Counted from the first letter of the stretch, positions 1 to 5,672 are shown. The stretch is 6,262 bases of DNA from Betaproteobacteria bacterium RBG_16_58_11 (GCA_001770235.1 MEQN01000023.1:21670-27931), one strand, 5' to 3'. Numbers and translations: made by a program. The notes: generated by a model from the sequence alone, not told the origin.

Positions 1-316
1 TATGCAGGCGGTTGGTCGCGGCTTGGCCGGCGATCGCCACCACCGGCGCGTGATCCATGTTCGCATCCGCCACCCCGGTGACGAGATTGGTGGCGCCCGG
101 CCCCAGCGTCGCCAAGCATACACCGGCCCGGCCGGTGAGCCGGCCTTGCACATCGGCCATGAATGCAGCGCCTTGCTCGTGGCGCGTGGTGATGAAGCTG
201 ATGGAGGAATCGAGCAAGGCATCCATCACATCGAGGTTCTCCTCGCCGGGAATACCGTAAATAAATTCGACGCCTTCGGCTTCCAGGCATTTCACGAACA
301 AGTCGGCGGCGCGCAT
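1..316 (-). CDS. Acetolactate synthase-like ThDP enzyme, large subunit (N-terminal part; continues past the window)
   Basis: Only the first 105 residues are visible; the gene runs off the low-coordinate edge. They match the N-terminal pyrimidine-binding domain of thiamine diphosphate enzymes of the acetolactate synthase group, which condense two pyruvates to 2-acetolactate in the cytoplasm (branched-chain amino acid or acetoin route). Seen: a GIPGEEN turn at 21-27, the RHEQGAAFMA motif at 45-54 whose Glu47 is the expected cofactor-activating glutamate, and a GPGATN motif near residue 72. The ATG at 316-314 is preceded by AGAGG, four bases away, which is slightly close. It begins 15 bases after the PAS/GGDEF-like gene and no separate promoter is seen, so the two are probably co-transcribed. 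Related enzymes (oxalyl-CoA decarboxylase, glyoxylate carboligase, sulfoacetaldehyde acetyltransferase) share this fold and cannot be fully excluded from a fragment. I therefore give no symbol, though IlvB/AlsS-like is the best reading. Confidence 0.85.
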   Translation of the reverse strand, partial: MRAADLFVKCLEAEGVEFIYGIPGEENLDVMDALLDSSISFITTRHEQGAAFMADVQGRLTGRAGVCLATLGPGATNLVTGVADANMDHAPVVAIAGQAATNRLH

Positions 317-331
317 AGGGCCTCTTAGTAT

Positions 332-1099
332 TTAAGCATGGGCAAGGATGGATTCGGCTTGGTTCAAGCGTGCGAACAAAGTGGCGCGTGTGTCGGTCGC
401 GACCGCCTCCACGGCAGTGTAGCGCATGGCGATCGGCGCGGGGAGCGCGAAGCGGAAATCCTCGACCAAGGCGGCGAGGCGCGCCCCGGCGAGTTGCGCC
501 TGGTCGAGCGTGGCGCCCGGCAGCAGCGCAAGAAAGCCGTCGCGCGGCGCGTGGCCGACGATATCGGTCGCCCGAAAATGAATGCGCAACAGATCGCCCA
601 GCGGCGCGAGCGGCTCCGGCACGGGGACGAAATGCAGCGCGAGCAGGCTGAACACGGAAGGGAAGCGCTTGATCCTTTCCAATTCCTCATCGATTTTATT
701 TTCAATGAAGGCCGCGCTATAGAGCCCGGTGGCGGCATGGTAAGGCGCTTGATTCGGATGCGCCGGCCTATCCCCCGAGCGGCGCAACAGCATCAGCAGG
801 CGCGGCGCGCCCGCGATGGGGACGACCTGGGCTTGGAGCATGATCGGGTGCTGCGCTTGATCCAGCGTCGAGTGGGTGAACAGCGAGGGACGCTCGAACA
901 GTTGCGCCAGGCGCGGGCGCAAGGCGGCAAGCCATTCCGGGCCCTGGGCAAGCTTGTGTTGCGTCGTCACGCCATACCCGGCCGCTTCGCGGCTGGCAAA
1001 CTCGATATTGAGCTCGCTGTTTACAATCAGGTAAGCCAAATCCTCGTCCAGCATGAGCAGGGCGAGGATAGCGTCCTTGTGATCGTCCGGCACGGGCAT
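332..1099 (-). CDS. PAS-like plus degenerate GGDEF domain protein
   Basis: A 255-residue cytoplasmic protein with no membrane segment. Residues about 8-107 look like a PAS-type sensor fold (for example LAYLIVNSELNIEFASREAAGYG at 21-43; the family match is by eye). Residues 123-253 follow the GGDEF plan: an ATGLYS start at 123-128, the helix with ELERIKRF, the strand SLLALHF, then DIVGH, a signature loop, LALLP and a C-terminal region. The signature loop reads APRDGF (184-189) instead of GGDEF, and the usual FK..ND/GH nucleotide-binding segment after the first strand is shortened and lost. It should therefore lack diguanylate cyclase activity and may act as a sensor or binding partner. The ATG at 1099-1097 has an AGG seven bases upstream; no in-frame start lies just upstream. 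It has its own promoter candidate and is followed 15 bases later by the acetolactate-synthase-like gene. The GGDEF ancestry is an inference from alignment by eye; the function is unknown. Confidence 0.75.
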   Translation of the reverse strand: MPVPDDHKDAILALLMLDEDLAYLIVNSELNIEFASREAAGYGVTTQHKLAQGPEWLAALRPRLAQLFERPSLFTHSTLDQAQHPIMLQAQVVPIAGAPRLLMLLRRSGDRPAHPNQAPYHAATGLYSAAFIENKIDEELERIKRFPSVFSLLALHFVPVPEPLAPLGDLLRIHFRATDIVGHAPRDGFLALLPGATLDQAQLAGARLAALVEDFRFALPAPIAMRYTAVEAVATDTRATLFARLNQAESILAHA

Positions 1100-1121
1100 G
1101 AGTGAGCCTAAATTCTCCCTA

Positions 1122-1151
1122 ATTAAAAGAATATCGGCGTCCGGCCGGCAA
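1122..1151 (-). promoter_or_regulatory. Candidate sigma70 promoter for the PAS/GGDEF-like gene
   Basis: On the minus strand TTGCCG (1151-1146) and TTTAAT (1127-1122) are separated by 18 bases; they match the sigma70 hexamers at 4/6 and 5/6. The predicted start near 1115-1116 would give a leader of about 16 bases before the ATG at 1099. The site lies in the 107-base gap after the DUF302-like gene. Found by eye only. Confidence 0.45.
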
Positions 1152-1206
1152 GCTTGATGGGGCTGCGGGCAGAAAGGCAAAACAGCCTTGTTATTGCAGC
1201 ATGGAG

Positions 1207-1719
1207 TTACTTCACCCCTTCCTTGATCGAGGAGAGAATCCGCTCCTCGATTTTCTTGCCGACCTCGGCGGCTTTCTTTTGCGGGTCGTTCGCCAGCAAA
1301 TAAGTGGGCCGCACGGTGAGGATGGTGATCTGGTCCGGATGTTTCTTCATGTTGTACACCACGACCTTGAATGGACAGAGGACGGACCAGTCCATGCTCA
1401 TGTTGAACACTTCCTGGTTGAATACCAGCGAACAGAAGTGAATCGCGGTCGCATTCTGGAAGCCGATGGTGTTCCATTTGTCCTCGCCGAAAACCTTCTT
1501 GTTGTTCTCCAGGCCCTTGGACAGGTTTTCCTCGCCGGTGATCGTGAACTGCTTGGCTTCCAGCGAGCCCTTGAGGCCGGCGAGCACCGTATTGAAATCG
1601 CCTTTGACTTGATGCTTCCAAAACGCCGGATTCTCGGCGGCTTGGGCGCTGGCGGCGGTTAAACCCAATACGGCGAGAGGCAACCAAAAAACCAACAGGA
1701 AGAGCGGGCGCGCTTGCAT
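1207..1719 (-). CDS. Exported DUF302-family-like protein
   Basis: A 170-residue protein. Residues 1-27 are a Sec-type signal peptide: a short basic start, a hydrophobic core LFLLVFWLPLAVLGL, and a likely cut after AQA at 25-27, so the mature protein of about 143 residues should be periplasmic. The mature part resembles DUF302, a small alpha/beta family of unknown biochemical role: an amphipathic helix FNTVLAGLKGSLEAKQF, then a central sheet with HFCSLVF (94-100) and LCPFKVVVY (114-122), and a helical C terminus rich in Lys and Glu. Cys96 and Cys115 lie in those conserved stretches and could pair or bind a ligand; this is inference. The ATG at 1719-1717 follows a strong AAGGAGA ribosome site at good spacing. 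It has its own promoter and is separated from the upstream regulator by a terminator, so it is a distinct unit. Family assignment is by pattern, so moderate certainty; that it is a real exported protein is secure. Confidence 0.8.
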   Translation of the reverse strand: MQARPLFLLVFWLPLAVLGLTAASAQAAENPAFWKHQVKGDFNTVLAGLKGSLEAKQFTITGEENLSKGLENNKKVFGEDKWNTIGFQNATAIHFCSLVFNQEVFNMSMDWSVLCPFKVVVYNMKKHPDQITILTVRPTYLLANDPQKKAAEVGKKIEERILSSIKEGVK

Positions 1720-1780
1720 GATGTATCTCCTTCGGTGAGCATTTCTGGGGGGTGTTGCGGGTATGACAGCGTTTTTCTTT

Positions 1781-1809
1781 TTATTAGGTGGCGGCGGAGG
1801 CGGAGTCAA
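1781..1809 (-). promoter_or_regulatory. Candidate sigma70 promoter for the DUF302-like gene
   Basis: Minus-strand TTGACT (1809-1804; 5/6 to the -35 consensus) is followed 17-18 bases later by an AT-rich -10 region, TAATAA (1786-1781) or AATAAA (1785-1780). The predicted start near 1774 gives a leader of about 55 bases. It lies just downstream of the terminator at 1882-1911, as expected for an independent transcription unit. The -10 is only 3-4 of 6. Confidence 0.5.
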
Positions 1810-1813
1810 GCGC

Positions 1814-1869
1814 GCCATACCGGGCGGCTGGGCAGCGGCAGCCGCTCCGCGATCCGGCAAGGGTATGGC
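1814..1869. repeat. 8-bp inverted repeat upstream of the DUF302-like promoter
   Basis: GCCATACC at 1814-1821 and its exact reverse complement GGTATGGC at 1862-1869 flank a 40-base GC-rich segment. The near arm ends 4 bases upstream of the predicted -35 element at 1809. The arms could be paired operator half-sites or the feet of a cruciform; there is no direct evidence for either, and chance is possible. Confidence 0.35.
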
Positions 1870-1881
1870 CGGGCTCCGGGC

Positions 1882-1911
1882 AAAAAAAAGCCCCGAGGGA
1901 AGTCGGGGCTT
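1882..1911 (-). terminator. Strong intrinsic (rho-independent) terminator
   Basis: On the minus strand, arms AAGCCCCGA (1911-1903) and TCGGGGCTT (1896-1888) form a perfect 9-bp stem around a 6-base CTTCCC loop. An unbroken run of eight T follows at 1889-1882, overlapping the last two stem bases. The T run is on the minus strand only, so it ends transcription coming from the regulator side, namely the argS-dsbA-regulator unit and/or the small RNA candidate starting near 1947. Confidence 0.93.
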
Positions 1912-1947
1912 AAACGCTAGTTGAACAGAAACAAGCATCACACTTGC
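1882..1947 (-). ncRNA. Candidate small RNA of about 65 nt
   Basis: A good promoter (hexamers at 1981-1976 and 1959-1954) predicts a start near G1947, and the strong terminator ends near 1882, so a transcript of about 65 nt is expected with no convincing reading frame. The predicted fold has three parts. A 5' stem-loop pairs 1947-1942 with 1936-1931 (6 pairs, two of them G-U). An unpaired U-rich linker of about 19 bases spans roughly 1930-1912. The terminator hairpin closes the 3' end, and its loop CUUCCC is C-rich and partly complementary to purine-rich ribosome sites. This layout is typical of trans-acting regulatory RNAs. It matches no RNA family that I recognise. The alternative is that the region is only the 3' UTR and terminator of the dsbA/regulator transcript, and that the promoter match is chance in AT-rich DNA. 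Confidence 0.5.
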
Positions 1948-1953
1948 ACGCCC

Positions 1954-1981
1954 ATTTTAACAAAAGAACTAGTCTTGTCTA
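1954..1981 (-). promoter_or_regulatory. Candidate sigma70 promoter for the small RNA
   Basis: Minus-strand TAGACA (1981-1976, 5/6) and TAAAAT (1959-1954, 5/6) are 16 bases apart. It sits in an AT-rich patch that contrasts with the GC-rich surroundings, downstream of the regulator stop codon and about 65 bases upstream of the terminator end. No protein gene starts within that distance, so its product would be a short RNA. Tandem repeat copies overlap the -35. Confidence 0.5.
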
Positions 1982-1986
1982 GTCTT
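1969..1986. repeat. 10-bp tandem repeat over the small RNA -35 region
   Basis: CTAGTCTT occurs at 1969-1976 and again at 1979-1986, an exact 10-base period (CTAGTCTTGT then CTAGTCTTTT). On the minus strand this places two GACTAG boxes on either side of and touching the -35 hexamer at 1981-1976. One helical turn of spacing puts both on the same face of the DNA, as expected for adjacent protein-binding sites. A third GACTA core lies at 2006-2002, inside the neighbouring dyad. Confidence 0.6.
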
Positions 1987-1997
1987 TTTTAACTATC

Positions 1998-2013
1998 AAT
2001 TTAGTCCTAAATT
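1998..2013. promoter_or_regulatory. 7-2-7 inverted repeat, probable operator
   Basis: AATTTAG at 1998-2004 and CTAAATT at 2007-2013 are perfect reverse complements separated by 2 bases. The centre is about 58 bases upstream of the predicted small RNA start and 14 bases past the regulator stop codon. A 7-2-7 heptamer arrangement is the known high-affinity layout for NarL-type regulators, and a NarL/FixJ-type regulator is encoded right next to it. The heptamer sequence is not the E. coli NarL consensus, so the link is an inference. Confidence 0.5.
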
Positions 2014-2026
2014 ACCAAACAGGCAC

Positions 2027-2665
2027 TCAAGCCTTGGCCGGACGGCTGAAGATGCCCTGTTTCAGGGCAAGGGTGGCGACTTGAACCCGATTATCCAGGC
2101 CCAGCTTGTCGAGGATGCTGCGCAGGTGGTTGCGCACGGTGTTCTCGGAAAGCCCCAGCGTGTCGCCGATGGCGCGATTGGAGAGCCCGCGTGCGACGTA
2201 GCTGACGATTTCCAGCTCGCGCTGCGAGAGCTTATCGAACGCGCCATGCATCAACTCGCCGCGCGCCATCTTCTGCATGATGTGCGAGGGCAGCATGCTG
2301 TTGCCCATGTGCACCGAAATGATCGCCTGGATGATTTGTTCCGGTTCGCTGGATTTGAGGATATAGCCATCCACCCCGCGTTCGATGGCGTCGCGGATCT
2401 CATGATCCTCCTCCGCGATGGTGAGCATGATGACCTTGATGCCGCGCGCCTTGAAGTCCGGCACCAGCGCCAAGCCATCGGCGTCGTGCAGGCTGCGATC
2501 GAGCAGCGCGACATCGGCGCGGCCATTGTCCTTGAGCCAGGCGCGGGTGCTGTCGATATCGGCGAATTGCGCGGCGATTTTGACTTCCGCATGCGCTTGC
2601 AGCAGATACTCCAGCCCCTTGAGGAAGAGTGGGTGGTCATCCACCAAAACGACATTGATTGTCAA
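2027..2665 (-). CDS. NarL/FixJ-family two-component response regulator
   Basis: A 212-residue cytoplasmic transcription factor. Residues 1-120 form a receiver domain with the acidic pair Asp9-Asp10, phosphoacceptor Asp56, the switch Thr82 and the conserved Lys104, so it should be phosphorylated by a sensor kinase. Residues about 144-205 are a LuxR-type helix-turn-helix, with LSQRELEIVSYVARGLSNRA and LSENTVRNHLRSILDKLG as its landmarks. No kinase is in the window, so the partner lies elsewhere. The start is TTG at 2665-2663: it gives the normal beginning INVVLVDDH, has GAGG seven bases upstream, and there is no usable in-frame ATG before the receiver. It follows dsbA by 32 bases and is probably co-transcribed and translationally coupled through a hairpin in that gap. 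A 7-2-7 dyad lies just after its stop. Family call is certain; the regulated genes are unknown. Confidence 0.95.
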   Translation of the reverse strand: MTINVVLVDDHPLFLKGLEYLLQAHAEVKIAAQFADIDSTRAWLKDNGRADVALLDRSLHDADGLALVPDFKARGIKVIMLTIAEEDHEIRDAIERGVDGYILKSSEPEQIIQAIISVHMGNSMLPSHIMQKMARGELMHGAFDKLSQRELEIVSYVARGLSNRAIGDTLGLSENTVRNHLRSILDKLGLDNRVQVATLALKQGIFSRPAKA

Positions 2666-2671
2666 TTTGCT

Positions 2672-2698
2672 GCCTCGTTTATCCGCGCCGGCCGAGGC
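2672..2698 (-). promoter_or_regulatory. Hairpin hiding the regulator ribosome site, at the dsbA stop
   Basis: In the minus-strand RNA, GCCUCG (2698-2693) begins on the last base of the dsbA UAG stop and pairs perfectly with CGAGGC (2677-2672) across a 15-base loop. The 3' arm contains GAGG (2676-2673), the ribosome site for the TTG-started regulator. Ribosomes ending dsbA would open the 5' arm, so regulator translation may depend on dsbA translation. The 6-bp stem is short, so the strength of the effect is uncertain. Confidence 0.45.
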
Positions 2699-3330
2699 TA
2701 GCGCTTCTTGCCGGCTTGGGCTTGAACAATCAAGCCGTTTAGCGTGACGAACAATTGTTCATGACTGCCGGTTTGCGTCACCGAGGTTTGGTATTTGCCG
2801 TCCACCACCAGCGCGGGCACGCCTTGAAGCTGGGCGGCCGCGCCTAAACGCTGGGACGTTTCCACGCGTGCGGTGACTTCAGGCGAATCCAATTTTTGCG
2901 CAAACTGTTTGCGGTTCACCCCCAATTTTTCCACGAAGCTGAGCAAGGTTTCGCGGTTGTTCAGATTCTGCCCCGACAAGTGAATCGCATTGAAAATATC
3001 GTAGTGCAATTTTTCCGTTACGCCTAAGAGCTCAGCCGCATAGAAAGCACGCGCCATGGGCGCCCAACTCGGGTTGAATACCGCCGGGATGCGCCGAAAA
3101 TACACGCCCTTGGGCAAGGTTTTTACCCAGGCAGTGAGATCCGGTTCCAAGGAAAAGCAATGCGAGCAGCCATACCAGAAAAATTCCAACACCTCGACCC
3201 GCTTCGGATCTTGTGTTTCAAGCGCAGGCTGCACCAAGGCATATTCCTTGCCTTGAGTCAGCGCGTGCGCGTTAAGCGGGATAAATGGCAACGTGGCGGC
3301 GACAAGCAAAAATTCACGGCGAGAGGTCAT
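2698..3330 (-). CDS. dsbA: Thiol:disulfide interchange protein DsbA
   Basis: A 210-residue periplasmic thiol oxidase that introduces disulfide bonds into exported proteins and is normally re-oxidised by DsbB. Seen: an export signal at 1-23 ending AHA, a thioredoxin strand VEVLEFFWYGCSHC with the active-site pair Cys55-Ser-His-Cys58, the inserted helical domain (about 75-155), and the GVPALVVDGKY stretch carrying the conserved cis-proline at 172. The active site is CSHC rather than the CPHC of E. coli, which should tune its redox potential. The signal carries SRREFLL, a twin-arginine-like motif. The ATG at 3330-3328 is 10 bases after the SPOR gene stop; its ribosome site AGGA overlaps that stop (TAGGA), implying coupled translation. 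It sits in the argS-SPOR-dsbA order seen in betaproteobacteria. The response regulator follows 32 bases later. Confidence 0.97.
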   Translation of the reverse strand: MTSRREFLLVAATLPFIPLNAHALTQGKEYALVQPALETQDPKRVEVLEFFWYGCSHCFSLEPDLTAWVKTLPKGVYFRRIPAVFNPSWAPMARAFYAAELLGVTEKLHYDIFNAIHLSGQNLNNRETLLSFVEKLGVNRKQFAQKLDSPEVTARVETSQRLGAAAQLQGVPALVVDGKYQTSVTQTGSHEQLFVTLNGLIVQAQAGKKR

Positions 3331-3340
3331 GGTCGGGTTC

Positions 3341-3940
3341 CTAATGTTTGGCGGGCGCGCCCGCTTCCTGCACTTTAATCAAACTGGGTTGAATACCACT
3401 TTGCGCTAGCGTGGTGCGCGACTTGTTCATTTCCTCGATATCGCTGAACGGCCCGACGCGCACACGGTGCCATACGCCTTTGTCCGGCACATTGGCGGAT
3501 TGGATGGTGGCTTCGATGCCCATCAAGGCCAGCCGGGCTTTGAGATTGTTGGCGTCGGCTTCGTTTTGGAACGAACCGGCCTGCAGGAAATATTGATCCT
3601 TGCTGCCCTGCGGCGTTTGTTTGATTTCCTGGTCGGTCACCGGCTGCTCGGTGCCGGGAAGAATGTCGTAATAGGTGAAACGGTTTTTCTTGTCATCCGG
3701 CTTGTCGGCTTGGCCTGGCGCGCCGTTGTGTTTCGCGGCGGGTTTGCCGGCGGGCTGCGGGGTCGTGGCGGCGGGCGGCTGCGCCTGCTTGAAGGGGCTG
3801 GGCGCGCTGTTGATATACAGCGCCACGGCGAGGGCGATGGCGAGGCCGATCAATACGCCGATCACCATGCCGTTGATCATCGGGTTGTTGGACTTGAAGC
3901 CGTCGGAAGCTCTTTTCTTGTAGTCGCGATTAATAGCCAT
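3341..3940 (-). CDS. FtsN-like SPOR-domain inner-membrane protein
   Basis: A 199-residue bitopic protein. It has a short basic cytoplasmic N terminus (residues 1-20, with RDYKKR), one membrane helix at about 22-43, a Pro/Ala/Lys-rich periplasmic linker (about 46-90), and a C-terminal SPOR domain at about 115-190 beginning YFLQAGSFQNEADANNLKAR and including WHRVRVGPF. SPOR domains bind denuded peptidoglycan strands at the division septum, so the likely role is in cell division or septal wall remodelling, as for FtsN; direct equivalence to FtsN is inferred from layout only. The ATG at 3940-3938 is one base after the argS stop (TGAGATG), and the gene ends 10 bases before dsbA, so it lies in the middle of a tight operon. 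No strong ribosome site is visible, in keeping with coupling to argS translation. Confidence 0.92.
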   Translation of the reverse strand: MAINRDYKKRASDGFKSNNPMINGMVIGVLIGLAIALAVALYINSAPSPFKQAQPPAATTPQPAGKPAAKHNGAPGQADKPDDKKNRFTYYDILPGTEQPVTDQEIKQTPQGSKDQYFLQAGSFQNEADANNLKARLALMGIEATIQSANVPDKGVWHRVRVGPFSDIEEMNKSRTTLAQSGIQPSLIKVQEAGAPAKH

Positions 3941-3941
3941 C

Positions 3942-5672
3942 TCACATTTTCTCGGGTGCCGAAACGCCCAACAGCGCGAGGCCGTTCTTGAGCGTTTGGC
4001 GGGTTGCCAACACTAAGGCCAAACGCGCCAGGCGCGTTGACTCATCTTCTACCAGGAACTGTTCGCCATTATAGTAGCTGTGGAAATCAGCAGCCAACTC
4101 CTTGAGGTAGTAGGCAATCAGATGCGGCGCGAGTTCCCGCGCGGCCATTTCCACTGTCTCCGGATAATCATTCAGGCGCTTTAACAGCGTGAGCTCGTAG
4201 GGGATCGCGAGCTTGGCCAGGTCCGCCACGCTAGCCAGCATCGCCGGAGCGCCGCCCCATTTGGCCAGCACCGAGCAGCAGCGCGCATGCGCGTATTGGA
4301 TGTAATACACCGGGTTGTCCGAGCTCTGCGACTTGGCGAGATCGAGATCGAAATCCAAATGCTGATCCGATTTTCGCAGCACATAGAAAAACCGCGCCGC
4401 ATCGTTGCCGACCTCGCTGCGCAACTCGCGCAGGGTAACGAATTCGCCCGAGCGGGTGGACATCGACACCTTCTCGCCGCCGCGATACAGCACCGCGAAT
4501 TGCACCAAGGCAATCGTGAGCTTGTCAGGATCGAGCCCCATGGCTTGCAGCGCGCCTTTGACGCGCGCGATATAGCCGTGGTGATCCGCGCCCCAGACAT
4601 TGATCAGCTCATCGAAGCCGCGCTCGAATTTGTTCAAGTGATAAGCGATATCGGAAGCGAAATAAGTGAATTGACCGTTCTCGCGCTTCACCACGCGGTC
4701 TTTTTCGTCGCCGTATTGGGTGGAGCGAAACCAAGTCGCGCCGTCCTGTACGTAGAGATGACCGTTCTGCTCGAGCAATGCCAGCGCACGCTCAACCAGC
4801 GCACTGTCGAACAGGGATTTTTCCGAGAACCACCTATCGAACACGACGCCGAATTCGGTGAGGTCGTTGCGGCAATCGCCAAGTTGTTCGGTCAGCGCCA
4901 GATTGTGGATGTAAGCGTAGTCTTCACTCAAGAGCCGCTTGGCGTTGGCGATGAGTTGATCGAGGTGCCCGTCGGCATCTTCTTCCACCGATGGCGCGCC
5001 ATCCAGCACGCGCCACGGTTCATGGATATAGCGGTCGCCGTGATGGTCCTGAATGATCTTCGCCATGTCGCGCACATAATCGCCCTGGTAGGCATTGGGC
5101 GGGAACGGCACATTGATACCGTTAAACTCCAGATAGCGCAGCCAAGTCGAGAGCGCCAGAATATCCATCTGCCGCCCGGCGTCGTTCACGTAATACTCGC
5201 GCGCCACCTGATACCCCACCGCCGCCAGCACATTGGCCAGGGACGCCCCGAACGCCGCACCGCGCCCATGACCCACATGCAGCGGCCCGGTCGGATTGGC
5301 GGAGACGAATTCAACTTGCATGCGCTTTCCGTTTGAGGCTGCGTGGCCATACGCCTCGCCCGTTTGCAAAATCGCGTTGACGACGCGCTGCTTGGAAGCG
5401 CTGCTCAGGAAAAAGTTGATGAAACCCGCACCGGCGATTTCGGTTTTTTCCACCCAGGGCGAATGCGGGAGTGCATCGACGATATCCTTCGCCACCTCGC
5501 GCGGTTTTCGCTGCAGCGGCTTGGCAAGTTGCATGGCGATATTGCAGGAAAAGTCACCATGGCTTTCCTGCTTCGGGCGCGTGAGTTCAATCGATGTGCC
5601 AAGCGCGTCGGGCGCGACCACATTCAGCGCTTCGACGAGCAATTGCGAAAGATGAGATTTGATGTTCAGCAT
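3942..5672 (-). CDS. argS: Arginyl-tRNA synthetase
   Basis: A 576-residue cytoplasmic class I aminoacyl-tRNA synthetase that charges tRNA-Arg using ATP. It has the ArgRS-specific N-terminal domain (about 1-90), the catalytic Rossmann core with ANPTGPLHVGH (125-135, the HIGH signature as HVGH at 132-135), and the second signature present as the variant SMSTRSG around Met404, which is normal for ArgRS. The C-terminal helical DALR anticodon-binding domain starts near YIQYAHARCC and ends with the family's typical GLALLGVSAPEKM. Length is normal for the family and no key residue is missing. The ATG at 5672-5670 (MLNIKSHL) is chosen because it gives the usual N terminus. An in-frame TTG 14 codons upstream would put the leader across the perfect -10 element. 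No ribosome site is evident before the ATG. First gene of the argS-SPOR-dsbA-regulator unit. Confidence 0.98.
   Translation of the reverse strand: MLNIKSHLSQLLVEALNVVAPDALGTSIELTRPKQESHGDFSCNIAMQLAKPLQRKPREVAKDIVDALPHSPWVEKTEIAGAGFINFFLSSASKQRVVNAILQTGEAYGHAASNGKRMQVEFVSANPTGPLHVGHGRGAAFGASLANVLAAVGYQVAREYYVNDAGRQMDILALSTWLRYLEFNGINVPFPPNAYQGDYVRDMAKIIQDHHGDRYIHEPWRVLDGAPSVEEDADGHLDQLIANAKRLLSEDYAYIHNLALTEQLGDCRNDLTEFGVVFDRWFSEKSLFDSALVERALALLEQNGHLYVQDGATWFRSTQYGDEKDRVVKRENGQFTYFASDIAYHLNKFERGFDELINVWGADHHGYIARVKGALQAMGLDPDKLTIALVQFAVLYRGGEKVSMSTRSGEFVTLRELRSEVGNDAARFFYVLRKSDQHLDFDLDLAKSQSSDNPVYYIQYAHARCCSVLAKWGGAPAMLASVADLAKLAIPYELTLLKRLNDYPETVEMAARELAPHLIAYYLKELAADFHSYYNGEQFLVEDESTRLARLALVLATRQTLKNGLALLGVSAPEKM

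Noticed and set aside
338..1105. Long plus-strand frame (255 residues) opposite the PAS/GGDEF-like gene.
   Set aside because: It mirrors the codon structure of the minus-strand gene in GC-rich DNA, has no domain pattern and no ribosome site.
1174..1189. Hairpin AAGGC/GCCTT in the gap after the DUF302-like gene, considered as a terminator.
   Set aside because: Only five base pairs with A-T ends and no T run beyond three bases; too weak to call.
1100..1687. An open frame joins the PAS/GGDEF-like gene to sequence antisense-of-frame within the DUF302-like gene, giving a 451-residue product.
   Set aside because: The extra part overlaps the DUF302-like gene in another frame and has no domain character; the ATG at 1099 has its own promoter and ribosome site.
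1720..1941. An open frame extends the DUF302-like protein upstream by 74 codons to a GTG/ATG.
   Set aside because: It runs across the terminator and the promoter, is proline-rich and unlike a protein domain, and would bury the clear signal peptide; the ATG at 1719 has a strong AAGGAGA site.
2660..2665. Minus-strand TTGACA, a perfect -35 hexamer.
   Set aside because: It is the regulator's start codon and second codon, and no -10 follows at the correct distance.
4287..5336. Long plus-strand frame (349 residues) opposite argS.
   Set aside because: Antisense shadow of a well conserved synthetase gene with no recognisable domain.
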